From assembly GCA_025358085.1 (NCBI GenBank), contig JANYKT010000145.1, positions 1-38,546 on the forward strand: a DNA stretch of 38,546 bases, in the 5' to 3' direction. A program made the position numbers and the translations under genes. The DNA comes from Deltaproteobacteria bacterium. Lineage in GTDB: Bacteria > Myxococcota > Myxococcia > Myxococcales > 40CM-4-68-19. Below are positions 24,022 through 32,650 of the stretch, piece after piece; position 1 is the first letter of the stretch, and each line of letters begins with the position of its first letter. The notes below the pieces were generated by a model that made no database searches, was not told the origin of the DNA, and saw nothing but the letters and a program-made list of their open reading frames with translations.

Positions 24022-24279
24022 ATGGACGTTTCCACGGCGCAGCTCGGTATCTGGACCATCGCGCGCTTCTCCGCGCTTGCGGTGATTGCCACCGAGACAA
24101 TCTTTCTGTACCTCCGCCGCCGTGACGCAGGAATCATGATTGACGCTACCGCTTCCTCCCGCTTCTACTGGTCCGCGACGCCTGCGCTGCTGCTCGCCGG
24201 TCTCGCGTTCTGGTGCTTCGTCTCCGTCGCGCAGGGCGCCGCTGCTTCTCCCGTCGCCGCCCAGCTCCTCACCCGCTAA
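24022..24279 (+). CDS. Small two-helix membrane protein before the oxidase genes
   Basis: This encodes 85 residues from the ATG at 24022 (a GTG at 24001 in the same frame is possible). Two hydrophobic helices, about 14-34 and 52-76, are separated by a basic RRRDAG loop. It ends 8 bases before the coxB ATG. Not recognised as a named family; co-location suggests an accessory or assembly role for the oxidase. Confidence 0.6.
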   Translation: MDVSTAQLGIWTIARFSALAVIATETIFLYLRRRDAGIMIDATASSRFYWSATPALLLAGLAFWCFVSVAQGAAASPVAAQLLTR

Positions 24280-24287
24280 GGACCCTC

Positions 24288-25103
24288 ATGGATGAGACAA
24301 AGTACGGTTGGTGGCTGCCGGTGGACGTCTCCGTTCACGGCGCTCGTATCGACCAGCTGATCAGCGTCGTGCACTGGTTCATGCTGCTGCTCTTCGTGGG
24401 CTGGGGCGCTTTCTTCGTCTACTGCCTGATCAAGTTCCGCGCCCGCGATGGCCACCAGGCCACCTACAATCCGGTCAAGGGCATCTTCACCAAATACATC
24501 GAAGTCGCGGTGGTGGTGATCGAGGTGTTCGTGCTCTTCGGTCTCTCGACCCCGGTGTGGTTCGCTTACAAGAACCACCCGCCGGCCGAGAAGGACGCGG
24601 TCACCATCAAGCTGGTTGCCGAGCAGTTCGCCTGGAACTTCCATTACTCAGGCAAGGACGGAAAGTTCGGCCGCACCGACAGCTCGCTGATGAGCGGCGA
24701 CAATCCGCTCGGCCTGGATCCCGACTCTCCCGAAGGCAAGGACGATATCGTCACCGTGAATCAAATGCACATTCCAGTGCATAAGCCGGTGATTATCCAA
24801 ATCACTTCCAAGGACGTGATTCACAGCTTCAATATCCCGGTGCTGCGCGTGAAGCAGGACACCATCCCCGGCCAGCGCATTCCCATCTGGTTCGAGGCCA
24901 CGCAGACGGGCCACTTCGAGCTCGCCTGCGCGCAACTCTGCGGCCTGGGTCATTACCGCATGCGCGCCGACGTGTTCATCGACAGCCCCGAGGATTATGC
25001 CAAGTGGGAGGCCGACAACACGCCCCCGCCGGCCGAGGCGCCCGCTGCTGAAGCGCCTCCGGCTCCCGAAGCTCCCGCCGTTCCCGCGCCCGAAGCGAAG
25101 TAA
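24288..25103 (+). CDS. coxB: Cytochrome c oxidase subunit II (CuA subunit)
   Basis: The ATG at 24288, after TAAGGA, gives 271 residues. Two membrane helices (about 20-45 and 68-90) anchor the cupredoxin domain, which carries the binuclear CuA ligands His179, Cys214, Cys218, His222 and Met225. The residue between the cysteines that is often Glu is Gln216. Unlike caa3 subunit II there is no fused cytochrome c domain; the C-terminus is a Pro/Ala/Glu-rich tail of about 35 residues. It must therefore take electrons from a separate donor, presumably the multihaem cytochrome or the cupredoxin upstream. Confidence 0.94.
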   Translation: MDETKYGWWLPVDVSVHGARIDQLISVVHWFMLLLFVGWGAFFVYCLIKFRARDGHQATYNPVKGIFTKYIEVAVVVIEVFVLFGLSTPVWFAYKNHPPAEKDAVTIKLVAEQFAWNFHYSGKDGKFGRTDSSLMSGDNPLGLDPDSPEGKDDIVTVNQMHIPVHKPVIIQITSKDVIHSFNIPVLRVKQDTIPGQRIPIWFEATQTGHFELACAQLCGLGHYRMRADVFIDSPEDYAKWEADNTPPPAEAPAAEAPPAPEAPAVPAPEAK

Positions 25104-25115
25104 GCGAGGACACCT

Positions 25116-26930
25116 ATGAGCGTCGAACAACAGCCGCACGGCACTCCGAACGCACCCGCCATCGGGCCAGAAACCGGTCACGCGCACGGCGAACTCGCAC
25201 ACGCCGGCCCCGACCACGGTCACCACGAACTGCCCTTCTGGAAGAAGTACATCTTCTCCGTCGATCACAAGGTCATCGGCATTCAGTATGCGGTCACCGC
25301 GCTCTTGTTCCTCTTCTTCGGCTTCACGCTGATGATGATGATGCGGTGGCAGTTGGCGTATCCGGGCCGCCCGATGCCGTTCTTCGGCAGGTTCTTCAGC
25401 GACAACGTCATGCCGGGCGGCGTAATGGCTCCCGAGTTCTACAACCAGCTCGGCGCCATGCACGGCACCATCATGGTGTTCCTCGGCGTGGTCCCGTTGG
25501 CGGTGGGCGGCTTCGGCAACTTCGTCATGCCGCTGCAAATCGGCGCGCCCGACATGGCGTTCCCGCGGCTCAACCTGCTCTCGTACTGGGTGTTCGTTCC
25601 GGGCGGCATCATCATGCTGGCAAGCTTCGCCATGCCGGGCGGCGCCGCGCAGTCGGGCTGGACATCCTATCCGCCGCTCTCGGTCATCGCCTCATCGGGA
25701 CAGACTGCCTGGCTCTTTGGCATGATCTTCCTGATTACAAGTTCCTTGCTGGGCTCGATCAACTTCATCGTCACCATCGTGCAGATGCGCGCCAAAGGCA
25801 TGACCTTCTTCCGCCTGCCGTTCTTCGTGCACGCGCAGCTGGTCACCAGTTTCCTCCTGCTGCTGGCGTTCCCGCCGCTCGAGGCCGCCGGCATCCTGCA
25901 GCTGATGGACCGTCTCGCCGGCACCAGCTTCTTCCTGCCCACCGGACTTGTGGTCTCGGGCGAGGCATTGAAAGTTGCCGGCGGCGGATCGCCCCTGCTC
26001 TGGCAACATCTCTTCTGGTTCCTCGCGCACCCGGAGGTCTATGTCCTCATCCTCCCGGCCATTGGTATCGTCGCCGAAGTGATCGCCAACAACACCCGCA
26101 AGCCTCTGTGGGGATATCGACTGCTGGTCTATTCGATCATCTTCCTCGGCTTCATGTCCTTCGTGGTCTGGGCGCACCACATGTTCATGACCGGCATGGG
26201 AACCACCATGTCGACGTTCTTCCAGACGACCACCATGATCATCTCGGTCCCTTCGGTCATTGTCGTGACCTGCTTCCTGATGTCGCTCTACGGCGGCAAC
26301 ATCCGCTTCACCGTACCGATGCTGTTCGCCACCGCGTTCCTGCCCATGTTCGCCATCGGCGGCCTCACCGGCCTGCCGCTCGGCCTGACCGCTTCCGACA
26401 TCTACCTGCACGACACGTTCTACGTGATCGGGCACTTCCATTATGTGGTCGCGCCGGGAACCCTGTTCGCTCTCTTCGCGGGTATCTACTATTGGTATCC
26501 GAAAGCGACCGGCCGGATGATGAACTCCACACTGGGAAAGATTCATTTCTGGTGGAGCTTCGTGTCCATCAACTTCGTCTTCATGCCGATGTTCTTTCAG
26601 GGCATGGCCGGCCTCTCGCGCCGTCTCTATGACCCCACCGTCTATGCCCACGGCCGCGGCGTGCAGCCGCTGAACGTGGTCATCAGCTGGGCGGCGTGGT
26701 CCCTGGGCCTCGCGCAGATCCCCTTCATCATCAACTTCTTCATGTCCCTGAAGAACGGCGCGCGCATCGCCGAGAACCCCTGGAATGCGACCACGCTGGA
26801 ATGGATGGCGCCGTCTCCTCCCGGACACGGCAACTTCCTCACCGAACCCATCGTGTATCGCGAGCCGTACGAGTACAGCGTCCCAGGCGCAAAGCAGGAC
26901 TTCTCACCCCAGTTCGTGGCGGAGGCTTAA
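25116..26930 (+). CDS. coxA: Cytochrome c oxidase subunit I, K-channel lysine missing
   Basis: This encodes 604 residues from an ATG at 25116 after GAGGA, with a His-rich N-terminal tail and 12-plus membrane helices. The binuclear centre and D-channel are of type A1: Asn135 and Asp146 (GAPDMAFPRLN), HPEVY at 305-309 (CuB His, Glu307, the cross-linked Tyr309), WAHHM, and GHFHYV for haem ligands. In the helix after TTTMIISVPS, where A-type oxidases carry the K-channel Lys, this protein has Val383 (VPSVIVVTCF). The rest of that region aligns without gaps. Confidence 0.95.
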   Translation: MSVEQQPHGTPNAPAIGPETGHAHGELAHAGPDHGHHELPFWKKYIFSVDHKVIGIQYAVTALLFLFFGFTLMMMMRWQLAYPGRPMPFFGRFFSDNVMPGGVMAPEFYNQLGAMHGTIMVFLGVVPLAVGGFGNFVMPLQIGAPDMAFPRLNLLSYWVFVPGGIIMLASFAMPGGAAQSGWTSYPPLSVIASSGQTAWLFGMIFLITSSLLGSINFIVTIVQMRAKGMTFFRLPFFVHAQLVTSFLLLLAFPPLEAAGILQLMDRLAGTSFFLPTGLVVSGEALKVAGGGSPLLWQHLFWFLAHPEVYVLILPAIGIVAEVIANNTRKPLWGYRLLVYSIIFLGFMSFVVWAHHMFMTGMGTTMSTFFQTTTMIISVPSVIVVTCFLMSLYGGNIRFTVPMLFATAFLPMFAIGGLTGLPLGLTASDIYLHDTFYVIGHFHYVVAPGTLFALFAGIYYWYPKATGRMMNSTLGKIHFWWSFVSINFVFMPMFFQGMAGLSRRLYDPTVYAHGRGVQPLNVVISWAAWSLGLAQIPFIINFFMSLKNGARIAENPWNATTLEWMAPSPPGHGNFLTEPIVYREPYEYSVPGAKQDFSPQFVAEA

Positions 26931-26933
26931 GCC

Positions 26934-27545
26934 GTGTCCGAAACCGTCATTCCGTACATGGTCAAGCCGAACCCGGTGACCGGCATCCCCAACGGGAAGT
27001 TCGCCATCTGGCTCTTTCTCGCGAGCGAGGTCATGCTCTTCGGCGCGCTCTTCTCGAGCTATGTGCTGCTGCGCACGGGCGCGCCGCACTGGCCGCCCGA
27101 AGGAGGGTTGTCGAGCGAAATTCTCAACGTCCCGCTCGCCACCATCAATACGATGGTGCTGATTACCTCTTCCATTACGATGGTCCTCTCCTGGGCCTCC
27201 TGCAAGCTGGGCGACCTGCGCAAGTTCCGGATGTGGATGGCATCGACCATCGCGCTGTCGTTCGTCTTCCTGGTGATCAAATACTTCGAGTACCACCACA
27301 AGTTCGAACTGGGTCATTACCCCTCGCACGACAACTTCTACGCCATCTATTTCACGCTGACGGGCCTGCACGGGATCCACATCATCGGCGGCATCATCGT
27401 GAATACGTTCCTGCTCACCATCGGCACGCGGATGTGGAAGACCGACCCCGAGCATTTCACCAACCGCGTCGAGAACGCCGGCCTCTATTGGCACTTCGTC
27501 GATCTGGTGTGGATCTTCCTCTTCCCCGCGCTGTACTTGCTGTAA
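26934..27545 (+). CDS. coxC: Cytochrome c oxidase subunit III
   Basis: A GTG at 26934, three bases after the coxA stop, is preceded by GGAGG inside the end of coxA. The product has 203 residues and five membrane helices. Family motifs include WLFLASEVMLFGALFSSYV, the conserved Glu in KYFEYHHK, TGLHGIHIIGG and the C-terminal YWHFVDLVWIFLFPALYL. Subunit III stabilises the D-channel side of subunit I. It is the short form lacking the first two helices, as in caa3-type and quinol oxidases. Confidence 0.94.
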   Translation: MSETVIPYMVKPNPVTGIPNGKFAIWLFLASEVMLFGALFSSYVLLRTGAPHWPPEGGLSSEILNVPLATINTMVLITSSITMVLSWASCKLGDLRKFRMWMASTIALSFVFLVIKYFEYHHKFELGHYPSHDNFYAIYFTLTGLHGIHIIGGIIVNTFLLTIGTRMWKTDPEHFTNRVENAGLYWHFVDLVWIFLFPALYLL

Positions 27546-27563
27546 GTCAGGGAGACCAAGCTT

Positions 27564-27878
27564 ATGGACGCTGCCGCGCCGTTCGATCCCGTCGAGTTCA
27601 AGAAGCACCTGCGCCAGTACTACGCAGTCTTCGTGGCGCTGGCATGCCTGACCGCAATCACCGTCGGCGTGAGCTATCTCAGGCTCAACCGCCCGCTCGC
27701 CATCGGTGTGGCGCTGGTCATCGCCTCCATCAAGGCGAGCCTGGTGGCCGCGGTCTTCATGCACCTCATCTCGGAGAAGAAAGTCATCTTCGCGCTGCTG
27801 GCGCTGACCGTCTTCTTCTTCCTGCTGGTGCTGCTGCTTCCGGCGATGACTACGCTGGAAGGCGGGCGCATCCTCTAA
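27564..27878 (+). CDS. Cytochrome c oxidase subunit IV, prokaryotic type
   Basis: This encodes 104 residues from an ATG at 27564, after GGGAG. Three hydrophobic helices (about 18-40, 46-68 and 75-97), with AIGVALVIASIKASLVAAVFMHL in the second, match the prokaryotic subunit IV family found in caa3/CtaF-type oxidases. It sits at the outside of the complex and is not catalytic. The TAA stop overlaps the next ATG (TAATG), implying coupled translation. Confidence 0.88.
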   Translation: MDAAAPFDPVEFKKHLRQYYAVFVALACLTAITVGVSYLRLNRPLAIGVALVIASIKASLVAAVFMHLISEKKVIFALLALTVFFFLLVLLLPAMTTLEGGRIL

Positions 27879-28084
27879 TGTCGCTGAAGGCTTTCCACGT
27901 CTTCTTCGTCTGCATCTCCGTCCTGTTTACACTCGGGTTCGGCGCCTGGGCCGTGGCGGACTACTCCAGAACGGGAAGCACCGCTTCGCTGGTCATGGCC
28001 ATCGGCGGCTTCATCGCCGCGGTCGCGTTGATCTGGTACGGGCTCTGGTTCCTGCGCAAGCTGAAGGGCGTGAGCTACCTATGA
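27878..28084 (+). CDS. Small two-helix membrane protein in the oxidase operon
   Basis: This encodes 68 residues from an ATG at 27878 that overlaps the subunit IV stop. Hydrophobic helices at about 5-26 and 37-57 (SLVMAIGGFIAAVALIWYGLWFL) precede a basic end, RKLKG. Its own stop overlaps the ATG of the next small gene (ATGA). No family name was recognised. Tight overlap on both sides makes it a likely accessory subunit or assembly protein of the oxidase. Confidence 0.65.
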   Translation: MSLKAFHVFFVCISVLFTLGFGAWAVADYSRTGSTASLVMAIGGFIAAVALIWYGLWFLRKLKGVSYL

Positions 28085-28281
28085 TGAGTCTCCTGCTCGC
28101 TTGTCCGATGTGCTTCGGTGACGTGAATTCCGTCGAGGTCCACGCAGCCAAGGTCGGCGTGCTGGTGCTGCTCGGCTTCATCGTCCCGCTGTTGATGGCC
28201 ATCGCCTTCGTGGCGCGCAGCTGGGCAAAGCGGGCTCACGCGCTTGACCGCGCGGCGACCCAGCAGCAAGCGGAAGCGTAA
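28081..28281 (+). CDS. Small membrane protein with CPMC motif, end of the oxidase operon
   Basis: This encodes 66 residues from tandem ATG codons at 28081 and 28084. A short hydrophobic N-terminus leads to CPMCFGD (Cys8 and Cys11), followed by one strong membrane helix (about 25-46) and a basic, Gln/Ala-rich tail. A CxxC near the outer membrane face could bind metal or act in thiol chemistry, for instance for copper delivery, but this is inference. It overlaps the previous gene and is followed by the operon terminator. Confidence 0.65.
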   Translation: MMSLLLACPMCFGDVNSVEVHAAKVGVLVLLGFIVPLLMAIAFVARSWAKRAHALDRAATQQQAEA

Positions 28282-28311
28282 GAAACGATCAAGCTGCTGC
28301 GCAAATGAAAA

Positions 28312-28347
28312 GGGCCCGGAAGCGCGAGCGCCTCCGGGCCTTTCTTT
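28312..28347. terminator. Strong intrinsic terminator closing the respiratory operon
   Basis: GGCCCGGA at 28313-28320 pairs with TCCGGGCC at 28333-28340 and an inner GCG/CGC pair tightens the loop; TTTCTTTC follows on the plus strand. On the minus strand the stem is followed by TTTTCATTTG, so it probably also ends transcription of the protease gene finishing at 28364. Confidence 0.85.
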
Positions 28348-28363
28348 CACTCGCTCTTAGCGA

Positions 28364-31300
28364 TTAGTCGTGCGGGACTTTCAACAGGATTGACTGCTGC
28401 TCCTTGTGCCCGTTCGAGAAGTTCTCGAGCGAGACGACCATCAAGCCCAGTGCCGGCGTCTTCGCCCACTCCGCCGGATTGATAGTCTCAGACACGGTCG
28501 CGCTGCCGCCCGCCGCCAGCACGGCAAAGTCGCCGGTGGTGATTGAGTTGTTGAAGGCGTTGAACATCGCCGGAGTGGTGATCTGGTCGAACCCGGCAGT
28601 GAAACCATCAAAGCTGTTGATGGTGTAGCCGAGCCGCGGGTTCGCCGCGGTGATCCCGAGGTCGCTCGCGATCACCGGCAACAGCATGGTCGAGCCGTCG
28701 GTCGGCGCAGTCGCGAAGAAGTTGATGCTGACGAGAGTGCCGGTCGCGAGGTTGATGACCGCCACGAAGGTCTGGCCGGCCGCGGCGCCGATGACCGAGC
28801 CGAAGTCCGCCGCCACAACCGCGAAGTCCGGTATGCCGTCGCCGTTGGTGTCGATCAGCACGTCGAACTCTCCCGGGGCTGCGTTCGACCACGGCTTGAA
28901 GGTGTTGACCGCGAAGACCAGCACCTTGCCCACCGATGGATCGTCGAACGACTGGACGCCGACGGCGCGGACGCCATAGCGGCCGGCGCTCGCATTGGTC
29001 CCGCTCAAGCCCCACGCGTAGACGTCGGCGGTGCCGGGGATCTGCGCCGACTCATTGTGCAAGCTGAGCGCGGCCGAAGGAGTGGCCGGGCCGAAGTCTC
29101 CATCGATCTTCGCCGCTACCGCCGAGCGTGCGCGCGGAATGAGGAGGTAAGGAACCGACAGGGTGGTGGTCGCACCGTTCGCGTCGTCGTCCCCTTTCTC
29201 GCCGCCGGCGGTGCTGGGCGTCAGAACGATGAGGCCCGCAACTTCGCGGAAGCCGCTCGAGTCCCCCGCTGTCGCCGCGGGAACGTGCAGTCGCACGCGG
29301 ATGCGACGGCTTTCTCCCCCGTCGACCGTGATGCTCTGGTGACCGAGTTCAACCGTATGCGGCGATCCGCCGACTGGAACTGCCGAGACGTTGAACCGCG
29401 CATCGTGCTCGCCGAGGTTGGTCACCAGCAGCTCGCGCTCGACCGTCAAGTCCTTGCCGAACTCGACCACGCCGAAGCTCAGGTTGGCCGCATCGCGCCG
29501 GGCATCGCGCGCCACCACCGAGGTCTGTACCGCCGGCAGGGCCTCGACTGCGCCCGAGCCGCCGCGCGACACCCGGAAGCCGTGCACAACCGAAGCGTCC
29601 GCGGTGTTGAGGATGGCAGTGCGCACGTCGGCAGGATCCCAACCGGGGTGCGCCTGCAGTGCCAGCACCGCGACGCCAGCGACGTGCGGAGTCGCCATCG
29701 AGGTGCCGGAGAAAGCGGCGCCCTGGGTGCCGGTCCCCATCAAGCTGGAGACGATGTTCACGCCGGGGGCGGTGATGTCGGGCTTGAGGACGCCGTCGTT
29801 CGAGCGCGGCCCTGCCGAGCTGAAGCTCGCGAAGGCGTGGTAGTCAGCATTTGGAATCGCCGCCGCGTTGGAGAGAATGGCGCCCGCGGCCGCGACCAGC
29901 ATGGGACCGTCAGCCTTGCTGAGGCCGAGGAAGGGAATGCTGACGCCCTGAATGGTGCCTTCAAAGGGCGGCAGCGAGGCCGCGCTGTTGATCAGCGCCA
30001 CCGCGGCGGCGCCATGCCGCTGTCCGAAGGTAGCGCGGTCGACACGCGCGCAAACGCCGCGCCGGGTGACCACCAGCTTGCCGGCGATCGTCGCATCGAC
30101 GTATTCGGCCTCGCTGCAGCCGAGCGAGACTGCGCCCGAGGCGGTGCGCAGCACTACGACCTGAAGCGAAGTGCCGTCGGTGATGGGCGCGTTGTTCGAA
30201 TTCTGCGCGAGGACATTGCCGCCCCCCGTGAGCGCGAGCTGCACGCGGCCGAACGACGCCGGCGAGGTGGTATCCATCGCCGCGACGCTGATGGTCTTGT
30301 CGCCAGCTGCAGGAGAGCTGGTGATGTAGGGCGCTGAGCCGGCGTTGCCCGAGGCAGCGACCACGATCACGCCGGCCTCGGCTGCGTTCTCGGAGGCCTC
30401 GGCGTCCGCGCTGTCCTCGTCACCGAAGTTCGCGCCCAGCGACATGCTGATCACCTGCATGCCGTTTTTGATCGACCAGTCGATGGCCTCGGTAACAACG
30501 TTGGTGGAGCCGGAGCAGCCAAAGACGCGCACCGCGTAGAGGTCGGCGCGCGGGGCGACGCCGGGTCCGACGATGAACTTCTGTCCCGGCGTGCTTGCGT
30601 CATACGGGCCGTGGAAGGTGCTGCCGTCCGCGAGGACTCCGGAGCCCGCCGCGGTCCCGGCAGTGTGGGTGCCGTGTGAATTGCAGTCGAGTGGATTGGT
30701 GTCCGGCACGGGTGTACTGCCCGGAACGTTGGCGTTGTAGTCGTCGCCGACGAGATCCGTGCCGCCCTTCACGCGAAAAGCGTTGGGACCGAACAGTGTG
30801 GGGTCCGCGGCCAGCGTGGAAGTCGCGGCCGCGGCCTTGAAGGCAGCCGCGGTGCCGGGGCCGCCGAAGTTAGCGTGGGTGTAATCGATGCCGGTATCGA
30901 TGATCGCGATCTTGATGTTCTCGCCGTGGAAGCCAGTCGCGCCCCAGACCGCGTCGCCGCCGATGAAGGGAACGCTGTTGGCGTTGTTGAGTGTGTGGGT
31001 CCGCACGCCTTTGACGCCGACCACGCCCGGGAGCGTGGCGAAAGCAGCCAGGTGGCCAGCGGGGATCTGGACTTTGATTCCATTGATCGCATTCTGGAAC
31101 GTTGCCAGTACGGTGCCGCGATTGGCCTCGATCATCGGGGTCAGATTGCGCTGCTGCGCGGCCAGATCGCTCTCGATGCGCGCCCTGTCGGCAGGGCTGA
31201 TCTGCTTGCCGGGTGCCCGCGCCTGGACCACCGCGACCGGGTCACCGGACAGCTTGAGTACGACGATGATCTGGTCGGAAGCAGCCGCGCCCGCGTCGCC

Positions 31301-31420
31301 TGGGCTTGCCGCCTCGATCGGCTGGGCAGCGGGCGCCCGCACGAAGCGGCCAATTCCCTGAGCCTGGGCGCTGCCAGCAAGGAGCGCAAAGGTGGCTACG
31401 GTTTTCAGGATGAAACGCAT
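28364..31420 (-). CDS. Secreted subtilisin-like serine protease (S8) with PA-type insert
   Basis: The ATG at 31420 starts a signal peptide (MRFILKTVATFALLAGSAQAQ), so it is preferred over the upstream in-frame ATG at 31492. The product is 1018 residues. A propeptide (inhibitor I9-like, with LPGVVGVKGVR) precedes the catalytic domain: Asp175 in IIDTGIDYTH, His249 in NSHGTHTAG, Ser574 in SGTSMATPHVAG. A protease-associated-like insert (about 390-500) lies between His and Ser. The last 380 residues are beta-rich Fn3-like and a C-terminal domain with DTNGDGIPDFAV, a calcium-binding-like loop. Expected to be an extracellular digestive protease. Confidence 0.92.
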   Translation of the reverse strand: MRFILKTVATFALLAGSAQAQGIGRFVRAPAAQPIEAASPGDAGAAASDQIIVVLKLSGDPVAVVQARAPGKQISPADRARIESDLAAQQRNLTPMIEANRGTVLATFQNAINGIKVQIPAGHLAAFATLPGVVGVKGVRTHTLNNANSVPFIGGDAVWGATGFHGENIKIAIIDTGIDYTHANFGGPGTAAAFKAAAATSTLAADPTLFGPNAFRVKGGTDLVGDDYNANVPGSTPVPDTNPLDCNSHGTHTAGTAAGSGVLADGSTFHGPYDASTPGQKFIVGPGVAPRADLYAVRVFGCSGSTNVVTEAIDWSIKNGMQVISMSLGANFGDEDSADAEASENAAEAGVIVVAASGNAGSAPYITSSPAAGDKTISVAAMDTTSPASFGRVQLALTGGGNVLAQNSNNAPITDGTSLQVVVLRTASGAVSLGCSEAEYVDATIAGKLVVTRRGVCARVDRATFGQRHGAAAVALINSAASLPPFEGTIQGVSIPFLGLSKADGPMLVAAAGAILSNAAAIPNADYHAFASFSSAGPRSNDGVLKPDITAPGVNIVSSLMGTGTQGAAFSGTSMATPHVAGVAVLALQAHPGWDPADVRTAILNTADASVVHGFRVSRGGSGAVEALPAVQTSVVARDARRDAANLSFGVVEFGKDLTVERELLVTNLGEHDARFNVSAVPVGGSPHTVELGHQSITVDGGESRRIRVRLHVPAATAGDSSGFREVAGLIVLTPSTAGGEKGDDDANGATTTLSVPYLLIPRARSAVAAKIDGDFGPATPSAALSLHNESAQIPGTADVYAWGLSGTNASAGRYGVRAVGVQSFDDPSVGKVLVFAVNTFKPWSNAAPGEFDVLIDTNGDGIPDFAVVAADFGSVIGAAAGQTFVAVINLATGTLVSINFFATAPTDGSTMLLPVIASDLGITAANPRLGYTINSFDGFTAGFDQITTPAMFNAFNNSITTGDFAVLAAGGSATVSETINPAEWAKTPALGLMVVSLENFSNGHKEQQSILLKVPHD

Positions 31421-31440
31421 CTGAATTACCCCCTCAAAAG

Positions 31441-31492
31441 TTCCACGGAAGTGGAAGGGGGAAAACGTAGCGAAGTGTGGGCGAGAGATCAA
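31441..31492 (-). promoter_or_regulatory. Candidate promoter and 5' hairpin of the S8 protease gene
   Basis: On the minus strand TTGATC (31492-31487) is followed after 17 bases by TACGTT (31469-31464), a 3/6 match to the -10 box. Just downstream TTCCAC and GTGGAA (31441-31446 and 31451-31456) form a perfect inverted repeat with a 4-base loop, about 20 bases before the ATG. It may be a leader hairpin or a repressor site. Confidence 0.4.
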
Positions 31493-31534
31493 CCGCTTGC
31501 CCGGTTGACAGTCGACCCGCTTTGTGGATCGGGA

Positions 31535-32590
31535 CTAATCGCGCGGGCGCTCGGCGGTGACGATCTTGGTGAGGAACCCCAGCCGCTCGTCGAGAACCTG
31601 GAGACCGGCAGTCCGTACCCGGGCGGCCAGATTGTCCTTCACGTAGCCAACGTAATAGGGCTCATGAAAGCGATCGGGGAAGCCCAGGAGCTCCTGCCTG
31701 AGCTCGGGAGCGTCGGCGAGCTGGATGCTGTCGGCGACCACCAGCAATCCTCCCGGCCGCAGGACGCGCGCCATCTCTGCCAACACACGCGCGCGCACGT
31801 CTGAAGGCACCTCGTGCAAAAGGAAGAGATTGGTCACGACGTCGAAATGCCGATCGAGGAACGGCAACCGCTCGGCATTGTCGCAGACCAGCGAGACGTC
31901 GAGTTCGCGGGGCAGCGTCTCGCGCGCACGCGCGATGTAGTGCGGCGACAGGTCGACGCCGGTGAGCCGCGCCTCGCCCGGCAGGGCCGCGCCCAGCATC
32001 GACAATAAATGCCCGGTGCCGCAAGCGACATCGAGCACGCGAATGGGACGCGCGCGCGAATAGCCCTGCGCGCGCGCGAATCGGACGACAGGCGGAATGA
32101 GCCGGCGCCGCATCGCGTCCGCGGTGCCCCCAAAGAGCAACTCGACCTGCAGATCATAGAGCGCCGCGCTGGTATGTCCGAGATATCCCTCGGTCTGATA
32201 GTGAAAGTTGCGTGCGTAATAATGGGGATATCGCCCTGGCTCGGCCTCGGCCGGCAAGTCATTGAAATCCTCCCGGAGAATGCGCGAGCGCGCGCGAGGC
32301 AAGTCGGCGAGCAGGCGGGGGGCCGCGCTGACGTATTCACGCCACGGCAGGTGATCGATCAGCGCACGCGGGTAGAAGCCTGCCTCGGCGTCCTGCCAGT
32401 CGTCCTCGAGCAGCTGCTCCATGCGCTTCTTCAGCGACAGCACCGCCGCGGGCGTGGCTGTCAGGCTGACTCCGCGGCTGAGCGTGGCGGCATAAGCCAT
32501 ATAGGCGAGGCGGAGGGCTCCCGCTCGGGCAGTGCGGCTGGAGACATAGAAGCGGCGGGACAACTCGCGACGGATTTCGGTGGCGACCAT
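31535..32590 (-). CDS. Class I SAM-dependent methyltransferase with long N-terminal extension
   Basis: This encodes 351 residues from an ATG at 32590. The methyltransferase domain occupies about 180-300: RVLDVACGTGHLLSML (SAM loop), TGVDLSPHYIARARE, CDNAERLPFLDRHFDVV and LLHEVPSDVRARVLAEMARVLRPGGLLVVADS. The first 180 residues are helical, with an aromatic segment YPHYYARNFHYQTEGYLG. The substrate is unknown; the arrangement resembles UbiE/Coq5-like domains with an added N-terminal part. Upstream lies the decayed FMN reductase. Confidence 0.82.
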   Translation of the reverse strand: MVATEIRRELSRRFYVSSRTARAGALRLAYMAYAATLSRGVSLTATPAAVLSLKKRMEQLLEDDWQDAEAGFYPRALIDHLPWREYVSAAPRLLADLPRARSRILREDFNDLPAEAEPGRYPHYYARNFHYQTEGYLGHTSAALYDLQVELLFGGTADAMRRRLIPPVVRFARAQGYSRARPIRVLDVACGTGHLLSMLGAALPGEARLTGVDLSPHYIARARETLPRELDVSLVCDNAERLPFLDRHFDVVTNLFLLHEVPSDVRARVLAEMARVLRPGGLLVVADSIQLADAPELRQELLGFPDRFHEPYYVGYVKDNLAARVRTAGLQVLDERLGFLTKIVTAERPRD

Positions 32591-32650
32591 GTCCTGATTG
32601 TGCCCCTGGGCGCCGCGCGCGCAACTGTCACTGTGGTGACGGTGTGGAGA

